Assembly (NCBI GenBank): GCA_002381045.1
Contig: DFWT01000298.1
Coordinates: 626-9,678 of the forward strand
DNA length: 9,053 nt
Reading direction: 5' to 3'
DNA from: Rhodoferax sp. UBA4127
GTDB lineage: Bacteria > Pseudomonadota > Gammaproteobacteria > Burkholderiales > Burkholderiaceae_C
The position numbers and the translations under genes are program-made. Shown in pieces: positions 1 to 5,128 of this stretch. The notes below the pieces were generated by a model. That model had not been told where the DNA came from. It searched no databases and worked only from the letters and a program-made list of their open reading frames with translations. Position 1 is the first letter of the stretch, and each line of letters opens with the position of its first letter.

Positions 1-969
1 TCGCGCTTCTTCACCAAGCTGATGCGCGATGTCGGCCTGATCGGCGACCTCGGCGAGCCGTTCGCCAACCTGCTGACCCAGGGCATGGTCGTCGCCCCGA
101 CCTTCTACCGCGATCTCGATGGCGGCAAGAAGCAGTGGATCAACCCGGCCGACGTCGATGTCGTGACCGACGAAAAGGGTCGCCCGACCGGCGCCACGCT
201 GCGCACCGACGGCCAGCCAGTAGTCATCGGCGGCACCGAGAAGATGTCGAAGTCGAAGAACAATGGCGTCGACCCGCAAGCCCTGATCGACCAGTACGGC
301 GCCGATACGGCCCGCCTGTTCATCATGTTCGCCTCGCCACCCGACCAGTCGCTGGAATGGTCAGATGCCGGCGTGGAGGGTGCCTACCGCTTCCTGCGCC
401 GTTTGTGGAAAACCACTTACGATCACGTGCAGGCCGGCCTCGTCGATTCGAAAATCGAGCAAAATTCCCTGTCGACCGCGCAAGCCGACCTGCGTCGCAA
501 GCTGCATCAGACCATGGGCAAGGTGGCCGATGATTACGGCCGCCGCAAGCAATTCAACACCGCCATCGCCGCCGTGATGGAACTGCTCAACGCCTACGAT
601 AAGTGCGACCTGTCCGATGCAACCGGCCGCGCCCTGTCACAAGAAGCGCTGGAAACTATCGCCCTGCTGCTTTTCCCCATCGTTCCGCATATCGGCCAGG
701 CGCTGTTTGCCGAACTGAAACCGGGGCTCGATGCCGGTAACCATGCCTTCCCGAAGGCCGACCCGGCCGCGCTGAAGCAGGACGAAATCGAGTTGATGGT
801 GCAGGTCAACGGCAAGCTGCGCGGTGCCATCCGCGTTTCTGCCGAAGCCGACAAGGCAAGCATCGAAGCGGCTGCCTTGGCCTCGGAAGGCGCCGTCAAG
901 TTCATGGAAGGCAAGCCGGCAAAGAAAGTCGTCGTCGTGCCCGGCCGTCTGGTCAATATCGTCGTCTAA
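1..969 (+). CDS. leuS: Leucine--tRNA ligase, C-terminal part (5' end outside window)
   Basis: Class I aminoacyl-tRNA synthetase that charges tRNA-Leu with leucine in the cytoplasm. The frame is open from base 1, so only the last 322 residues of a protein usually near 870 are present. The class I KMSKS signature is intact at bases 241-255, preceded by GGTE and followed by KNNGVDP, as is typical of bacterial LeuRS. After it come the helical anticodon-binding domain (about fragment residues 110-250) and the LeuRS-specific C-terminal domain, recognisable by VQVNGKLRG and the ending VVVVPGRLVNIVV. The stop is TAA at 967-969. The next gene, lptE, starts 11 bases later, which suggests one operon. 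Isoleucine codons in this fragment are all ATC by my count, unlike genes further right. Identity is certain; the missing N-terminal half cannot be assessed. Confidence 0.98.
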   Translation, partial: SRFFTKLMRDVGLIGDLGEPFANLLTQGMVVAPTFYRDLDGGKKQWINPADVDVVTDEKGRPTGATLRTDGQPVVIGGTEKMSKSKNNGVDPQALIDQYGADTARLFIMFASPPDQSLEWSDAGVEGAYRFLRRLWKTTYDHVQAGLVDSKIEQNSLSTAQADLRRKLHQTMGKVADDYGRRKQFNTAIAAVMELLNAYDKCDLSDATGRALSQEALETIALLLFPIVPHIGQALFAELKPGLDAGNHAFPKADPAALKQDEIELMVQVNGKLRGAIRVSAEADKASIEAAALASEGAVKFMEGKPAKKVVVVPGRLVNIVV

Positions 970-980
970 GGACAACCGTC

Positions 981-1508
981 ATGCGCTCGCTGCTCAGCCT
1001 GTTCCTCGCCCTGATCCTCGCCGCCACCCTCACCGGCTGCGGCTTCCATCTGCGTGGCGCAGGCAGCAGCAACCTGCCTTACAAGACGATGCACATCGCC
1101 TTGCCGGACACTGCCGACGTCAATATCTGGTTGCAGCGCTACATCAATGCCAGCGGCAGTACCGAAATCGTGACCGACCCCAAGGCGGCCGAAGCCATCT
1201 TCCAGCAGCTCGGCGACAGCCGCCAGAAGACCATTCTCAGCGTCAACGCACAGGGTCGTGTGCGGGAATTCCGTCTGCAACTGAACTACACCTTCCGGGT
1301 CGTCAACCAGCAGGGGCAGGTGCTGGTAGCGCCAAACGAGATCAATCTGAGCCGCGACATCTCCTTCGACGATTCCAACATTCTCGCCAAGGATCTGGAA
1401 GAAAACCTGCTCTGGCGTGACATGAACAGCGACCTGGTCAATCAGATCATGCGCCGGCTGAGCATCATCAAGCCGAAGAACCCCGACACCGAAGAAAACG
1501 CCGAGTAA
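981..1508 (+). CDS. lptE: LPS-assembly lipoprotein LptE
   Basis: Outer-membrane lipoprotein that plugs the LptD barrel and helps insert lipopolysaccharide into the outer leaflet. The 175-residue protein starts with a lipoprotein signal peptide: MRS, a hydrophobic stretch, then the lipobox LTGC with Cys20 as the predicted acylated residue. The motif GFHLRG follows at once, which is typical of LptE (formerly RlpB). The middle part (roughly residues 30-150) fits the LptE beta-alpha fold, with a stretch around NYTFRVVNQQGQVL. The ATG at 981 is preceded by AAGGA about 9 bases upstream, a good ribosome binding site that overlaps the leuS stop region. The stop TAA (1506-1508) shares its last base with the holA ATG. 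The order leuS-lptE-holA is common in Betaproteobacteria and supports the call. Codon use is ATC/GTC-rich like leuS. Confidence 0.95.
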   Translation: MRSLLSLFLALILAATLTGCGFHLRGAGSSNLPYKTMHIALPDTADVNIWLQRYINASGSTEIVTDPKAAEAIFQQLGDSRQKTILSVNAQGRVREFRLQLNYTFRVVNQQGQVLVAPNEINLSRDISFDDSNILAKDLEENLLWRDMNSDLVNQIMRRLSIIKPKNPDTEENAE

Positions 1509-2572
1509 TGCTGCTCAAGGGCGACCAACTGGCGGCGCACCTCGAACGCGAGTTGCGCCCGCTTTACGTCGTTTACGGCGATGATCCCCTGCTCGTCATC
1601 GAAGCAGCCGACGCCATCCGCGCCAAGTCGCGCCAGCAAGGCTACAGCGAACGCGAAGTGCTCACCGTGCTGCCCCATTTTGACTGGGGCTCCCTGCTCG
1701 CCGCCGGCGGCAACCTGTCGCTGTTCGGCGATAAGAAACTGATCGACCTGCGCATCCCCACCGGCAAACCAGGCAAGGAAGGCGGTGCCGCGCTGCAACA
1801 GTGGTGCCAGAACCTGTCGATGGACAACCTGCTGCTGATCACCCTGCCCGAGCTCGACTGGCGCGACGAAAAGGCAGTCTGGTTCACCGCGCTGCTCAAT
1901 GCCGGCGTCACCATCAAGCTGATGGCGCCACCGCTGGCCGAACTGCCGGGCTGGATCGCCGGCCGCCTGCGCCGCCAGCAGCAAAGTGCCGACCTCGACA
2001 GCTTGAAGTTCATCGCCGAGCGCGTCGAGGGCAACCTGCTTGCCGCCCACCAGGAAATCCAGAAACTGGCGCTCTTACACCCAGCGGGCGAACTCAGCTT
2101 TGAGCAGATTGAGGGCGCCGTCCTCAACGTGGCGCGTTATGACGTGTTCAAACTGTCTGAAGCGGTGCTGGCCGGCCAGCATGAGCGGGTGCAACGCATG
2201 CTCGACGGATTGCAAGCCGAGGGTGAGGCCGAGGTGCTGGTGCACTACACGCTGGCTGAAGACATTCGCGCACTCAAGCGCGTGAAAGATGCGATGGGTC
2301 AAGGCAAACCGTTGCCCATGGCGCTGCGCGAGCAACGCATCTGGGGCAACAAAGAGCGCCTGTTTGAACGTGTGTTGCCGCGCCTGAGTGATTCCGCCTT
2401 AGCGAAACTGCTGCAGGCTGCACACCAAGTGGATGGCATCGTCAAAGGTCTGAAGCAGCCCGACTGGCCCGCTAACCCGTGGCAAGCGCTGGCGCGGTTG
2501 GCAACGATGTTGTGCGCGTCGTGTGTCGCAGCAAGCAACAAGTCTGGAGCCGGGCAAGCGCGTCAGGGTTGA
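1508..2572 (+). CDS. holA: DNA polymerase III delta subunit (mosaic)
   Basis: The delta subunit of the clamp loader opens the beta sliding clamp during replication. It is 354 residues, close to the family's usual 340-350. The N-terminal AAA+-like domain includes LYVVYGDDPLL (about 19-29) and GGNLSLFGDKKLIDLR (67-82). A conserved segment NLLAAHQEIQKL spans 176-187. The C-terminal collar domain includes VARYDVFKLSEAVL (208-221), LAEDIRALKRV and GIVKGLKQPDWPANPWQAL. The ATG overlaps the lptE TAA by one base (TAATG), which implies coupling. Codon use changes within the gene. Before about residue 187 all nine Ile codons are ATC and Val is mostly GTC. After it, Ile is half ATT and Val is about nine GTG to three GTC. 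The N-terminal half reads as Rhodocyclaceae-like and the C-terminal half as Comamonadaceae-like (from memory). The last 20 or so residues (from CASCVAASNKSG) are atypical. The 3' end overlaps the convergent AAA gene by 10 bases. Confidence 0.94.
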   Translation: MLLKGDQLAAHLERELRPLYVVYGDDPLLVIEAADAIRAKSRQQGYSEREVLTVLPHFDWGSLLAAGGNLSLFGDKKLIDLRIPTGKPGKEGGAALQQWCQNLSMDNLLLITLPELDWRDEKAVWFTALLNAGVTIKLMAPPLAELPGWIAGRLRRQQQSADLDSLKFIAERVEGNLLAAHQEIQKLALLHPAGELSFEQIEGAVLNVARYDVFKLSEAVLAGQHERVQRMLDGLQAEGEAEVLVHYTLAEDIRALKRVKDAMGQGKPLPMALREQRIWGNKERLFERVLPRLSDSALAKLLQAAHQVDGIVKGLKQPDWPANPWQALARLATMLCASCVAASNKSGAGQARQG

Positions 2573-3135
2573 CCGAGTTTTGGCGGGAATTTGATCACAT
2601 GGCGGAAATGCCGCAAAAGCGCAGGGTCCAGCGCGGGCTTCGTGTTGCTGGCCAGAATCACCAAGCCCTCAAAGGCTTCAATGCGTTGCAGCAAGTAGTT
2701 GGTATCGAGGTTGGCATAGCGGCCATGGCTGTCCTGGACCTCAGTACGTTTGCCAAACAGGGCATCGGCCTCGTCGAAAAATAACACGACATTCGGCGAC
2801 TCGGCGGCATCAAAGATGCGGTTCAGGGTTTTCTCTGTTTCGCCAATGTATTTGTTGACTACTGCAGCCAGATCTGCGTACATCAAGGTCAAGCCCAGTT
2901 GCGTGGCAATAGCCTGCGCGGCCACGGTCTGGCCATTGCCACGTGCCCCCACAAACAGGCACAGCAGGTGATGGCCGAATTTGAATTCACGACAAATGTC
3001 TTTGATGCCAGGCAAGGCGAGTGGGGCGTGGTTCAACTGCTCTGACGTGACGGCGGGTTTGGTGATTCGCACTAGGTCGGTCATGTCGACTGGGTGCTGA
3101 AGTGTGGGCTTGTGGATGCGTGGGTTAAGGTTCAT
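2563..3135 (-). CDS. Short AAA+ ATPase-like protein with degenerate Walker A, possibly a gene remnant
   Basis: A 190-residue protein that is essentially one AAA+ core. The Walker A position (63-70) reads GARGNGQT, so the nucleotide-binding Lys is Gln69. Walker B is intact (VVLFFDEAD, 116-124; Asp121, Glu122), and a sensor 1 region follows (LASNTK, Asn164). The region KRTEVQDSHGRYANLDTNYL resembles AAA proteins encoded with contractile-injection or phage-tail-like clusters, as I recall that family. The arginine-finger region reads LLRHFRH where LRRFRF or LRRLRF is usual. The protein stops about ten residues later, so the alpha-helical lid with sensor 2 is absent, as is the long N-terminal part of larger relatives. 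Without the Lys, normal ATP hydrolysis is doubtful. The frame is free of stops, so it may be a recent remnant or a non-catalytic protein. No strong ribosome binding site precedes the ATG. A promoter-like sequence lies just upstream. Confidence 0.7.
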   Translation of the reverse strand: MNLNPRIHKPTLQHPVDMTDLVRITKPAVTSEQLNHAPLALPGIKDICREFKFGHHLLCLFVGARGNGQTVAAQAIATQLGLTLMYADLAAVVNKYIGETEKTLNRIFDAAESPNVVLFFDEADALFGKRTEVQDSHGRYANLDTNYLLQRIEAFEGLVILASNTKPALDPALLRHFRHVIKFPPKLGQP

Positions 3136-3146
3136 TATTGCTACCG

Positions 3147-3175
3147 TTTATATAGCGTTTAACGCTTTTTCACAA
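3147..3175 (-). promoter_or_regulatory. Putative sigma-70 promoter for the AAA-like gene
   Basis: Read on the minus strand, TTGTGA (3175-3170, four of six matches to the -35 consensus) is followed after exactly 17 bases by TATAAA (3152-3147, five of six matches to the -10 consensus). The -10 lies 11 bases before the ATG at 3135, so the leader would be very short or absent. A 13-base palindrome fills most of the spacer, where a repressor could block RNA polymerase. The call is by eye only. Confidence 0.45.
3154..3166. repeat. 13-base palindrome, possible operator
   Basis: The arms AGCGTT and AACGCT are perfect reverse complements around a single central T. The palindrome sits between the -35 and -10 elements of the putative minus-strand promoter. 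On the plus strand it is followed by a short T run (3167-3170), so it could also act as a weak terminator-like hairpin if folded as a 5-bp stem with a 3-base loop. Position favours an operator; the cognate protein is unknown. Confidence 0.4.
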
Positions 3176-3198
3176 AGGGCCACAGGTCAATTTCTTCA

Positions 3199-3357
3199 CT
3201 AACTTTCAGTATGACTTTGAATTCTGACGGGCAAGCCGGGGCGAATCACCCGCAGCCCCATGGTAGCGGTGACCACGCAGTAGGTTCGGATGGCGTGCCG
3301 GCTCAGGTACTGGCTGTCAGTAAGATCGCAGCACTTGCGATCTTCATCACCTTTCAA
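3199..3357 (-). other. Unexplained 52-codon minus-strand frame (TTG start), uncertain as a gene
   Basis: Opens directly after an in-frame TGA at 3360-3358 and ends at TAG 3201-3199. The translation has a natural-looking composition, with a C-terminal stretch TYCVVTATMGLRVIRPGLPV and ending in RIQSHTES. An ATG-initiated version would be only 20 residues. There is no recognisable domain and no clear ribosome binding site. It may be the degraded end of a gene, a small protein, or the chance translation of an intergenic repeat. Confidence 0.2.
3322..3344. repeat. Perfect 9-bp inverted repeat (hairpin)
   Basis: Arms AAGATCGCA (3322-3330) and TGCGATCTT (3336-3344) are exact reverse complements around the 5-base loop GCACT. 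It ends 29 bases before the ATG of the zinc-ribbon gene. No T run follows on either strand, so an intrinsic terminator is unlikely. It could be an operator or a structured 5' leader for the gene at 3374. Confidence 0.6.
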
Positions 3358-3373
3358 TCAGCCATTAGTTGTT

Positions 3374-4102
3374 ATGCCGAACCCGCAGCCCTGTCCCTCG
3401 TGCCATGTCGTCATGGAGCAGCATCCCCTGGCCAGCGTGACCGGGGGCGAGGTGGTACTGGACCTGTGTTTTTCCTGTCACGGCATGTGGTTTGACTGGC
3501 AAGAGAACCTGAAGCTGGCACCGGGCGCGGTGGTTGAACTGTTTCGGCTGCTGCATGAGCACCGCGATTCCGCACGTCAACCTTTGGCAAGCAGCATGGC
3601 TTGCCCGCATTGCACGCGCGCGTTGGTGCAGGGCTTTGATGTGGTGCGCAGTGGCCGCTACATTACGCACCGCTGTCCGCAGCGCCATGGCCGCTTCAGT
3701 GTGTTTTCGTCCTTCATGATCGAAAAAGGATTTGTACGCCAGCTAACCCAGCCCGAGATCGACGACATGGCGCAGCGCCTGGCGGTGATTTACTGCAATA
3801 GCTGCGGCGCGCCGGTGGATTTGCGCAAGGACACGGCTTGCCCTTACTGCCATGCGGCGTTTTCATTGCTGGACCCTCAAGCGGTGGAGCGTGCTTTGCA
3901 GGGTTATGCCAAAGCCGCCAGCAACGTCGGGGCCATCAGGATTCCGGAACTGGCCGACGCCCTGGTGATGGTGGAGCGTGATCGGCTGCGCGCCGAACGT
4001 GAGGCCAAAGCCCAGCGCGGTGGGCTGTTCACCACCACCGCACCAGAGGGTGTCGATGTGTGGGCGGCGGGTATTGAACTGGTCTGGCGGATGATTCGCT
4101 AA
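3374..4102 (+). CDS. Zinc-ribbon (zf-TFIIB-like) protein, function unknown
   Basis: A 242-residue protein with three predicted metal-binding modules. The first pairs CPSC (Cys7, Cys10) with CFSCHGMWFD (Cys32, Cys35), the classic signature of the small TFIIB-type zinc-finger family in bacteria. The second has CPHC (Cys77, Cys80) and a less regular partner CPQRH (Cys101, His105). The third pairs CNSC (Cys141, Cys144) with CPYC (Cys156, Cys159). The rest is mixed helical, with a charged stretch VERDRLRAEREAKAQR at 200-215. No signal peptide or membrane segment is seen. The ATG at 3374 was chosen because MPNPQPCPSC matches the usual short lead-in of this family. The frame stays open back to 3290, but those 28 residues look non-coding. 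No good ribosome binding site is visible. The protein may bind nucleic acid or another protein, but this is inference. Confidence 0.82.
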   Translation: MPNPQPCPSCHVVMEQHPLASVTGGEVVLDLCFSCHGMWFDWQENLKLAPGAVVELFRLLHEHRDSARQPLASSMACPHCTRALVQGFDVVRSGRYITHRCPQRHGRFSVFSSFMIEKGFVRQLTQPEIDDMAQRLAVIYCNSCGAPVDLRKDTACPYCHAAFSLLDPQAVERALQGYAKAASNVGAIRIPELADALVMVERDRLRAEREAKAQRGGLFTTTAPEGVDVWAAGIELVWRMIR

Positions 4103-4129
4103 AGCTTAACCATCGACCACCGGCGTGTC

Positions 4130-5128
4130 TCAGGCAAAGTGGTCAAAAGAAGTAAATGTATTGGCCACCGCTTCGCCTTGCGCGCCCAGCAACCTCAGGC
4201 CGGTTTGGGCGTCTATCTGACCGATGCGGCGCACCGGTGTCTGGCTGGCCAGGGCGGCTGTTTCAACCTCTGTGCGGCGATAGGCGGGCGCGGTGAACAG
4301 CAGCTCGTAGTCATCGCCACCCGCCAATGCCAAGGCCTGCCATTGGTTTTGCGAGAGATTTATAAGAAATTGCCCTCCCTCCCTTTTGTAGTCTGAGTAA
4401 GCAGCTATTGAAGAAATAGCATCATCAGTTCGCACGGTGGCACCCACGCCCGAGGCCTTTAGCACATGACCCAGGTCACCCAGTAGGCCATCACTGACAT
4501 CGATCGCAGAAGTAGCCAAGCCACGCAGAGCCAGACCCAATGCCACGCGCGGAGTGGGCAACTCCTGCCTGAGCCGCGCCTTGTGCAGAACTTCTTGCGG
4601 CAATTCGATCTTGCCCAGCAGCGCATCCAATGCCAGGCGGGCATCGCCTACCGTGCCGCTTACATAAAGATCGTCACCGGCCTGCGCGCCACTGCGAAGC
4701 AGGGCCTGCGATTGGCCGTGGACAACCGGCACCTCACCAAACACAGTGATGCAAATGTTCAGCGGCCCGGCGGTGGTGTCGCCACCTATCAGTTCGCAGC
4801 CGTGAGCATCTGCCAACGCAAACAGGCCATCGGCAAAGGCGGCCAGCCATGGCTCGTTCACCTCGGGCAGGGCCAGTGCCAAAGTAAAGGCCAGGGGCTT
4901 GGCTCCGCAGGCGGCCAGGTCGCTCAAATTCACGGCCAGGCTCTTGTGGCCCAAGGTGCGCGGATCCACATCAGCAAAAAAATGCCGACCTTGCACCAAC
5001 ATGTCACTGGAGATGGCCAACTGTGTGCCGGGCGCAGGGTTGAGCAGGGCACAGTCATCACCCACGCCCAACGCGGCAAGGGTTACAGGGCGTTTGAAAA
5101 AGCGGGCGATCAGGTCAAACTCACCCAT
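4130..5128 (-). CDS. thiL: Thiamine-monophosphate kinase
   Basis: Phosphorylates thiamine monophosphate with ATP to give thiamine diphosphate, the last step of cofactor synthesis, in the cytoplasm. The 332-residue length is normal for the family. Visible motifs include GVGDDCALL (21-29; Mg2+/ATP-binding acidic pair), SSDMLVQGRHF (40-50), AVNLSDLAACGA (65-76), LIGGDTTAGP (113-122), AIDVSDGLLGDLG (208-220) and AGGDDYELLF (269-278), in the order expected for the PurM/ThiL fold. The start ATG (5128-5126) lies inside the end of gcr, whose TGA is at 5123-5121. This 8-base overlap indicates translational coupling, with thiL last in the operon. The stop is TGA at 4132-4130, 27 bases from the stop of the convergent zinc-ribbon gene, and no terminator hairpin is apparent between them. 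pgpA, a frequent neighbour in proteobacteria, is not next to it here. Confidence 0.97.
   Translation of the reverse strand: MGEFDLIARFFKRPVTLAALGVGDDCALLNPAPGTQLAISSDMLVQGRHFFADVDPRTLGHKSLAVNLSDLAACGAKPLAFTLALALPEVNEPWLAAFADGLFALADAHGCELIGGDTTAGPLNICITVFGEVPVVHGQSQALLRSGAQAGDDLYVSGTVGDARLALDALLGKIELPQEVLHKARLRQELPTPRVALGLALRGLATSAIDVSDGLLGDLGHVLKASGVGATVRTDDAISSIAAYSDYKREGGQFLINLSQNQWQALALAGGDDYELLFTAPAYRRTEVETAALASQTPVRRIGQIDAQTGLRLLGAQGEAVANTFTSFDHFA

Larger units (their letters stand above)
3136..3373. other. Structured spacer between AAA-like and zinc-ribbon genes
   Basis: This 238-base gap between two divergently read genes holds three visible structures: a promoter-like sequence for the minus strand with an internal palindrome (3147-3175), a perfect 9-bp inverted repeat (3322-3344), and a minus-strand frame of 52 codons (3199-3357). 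No tRNA-like fold was seen, and no convincing plus-strand promoter. The plus strand is also open from 3211 through the start of the zinc-ribbon gene in another frame, but its translation resembles nothing I recognise. Confidence 0.5.

Noticed and set aside
824..1420. Plus-strand frame of 198 codons across leuS and lptE
   Set aside because: It is out of frame with LeuRS and LptE, both of which have clear family motifs here. The translation is low-complexity and rich in Arg, Gln and Pro.
1442..2050. Minus-strand open frame of 202 codons opposite holA
   Set aside because: Antisense shadow of a well-supported HolA; GC-rich DNA gives long antisense frames.
3322..3344. Reading the 9-bp inverted repeat as an intrinsic terminator
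   Set aside because: No T run follows on either strand and the stem is not GC-rich.
3211..3495. Plus-strand frame of 94 codons before and into the zinc-ribbon gene
   Set aside because: It overlaps the zinc-ribbon start in another frame, has no ribosome binding site and no recognisable sequence. The overlapping zinc-ribbon frame has clear Cys motifs.
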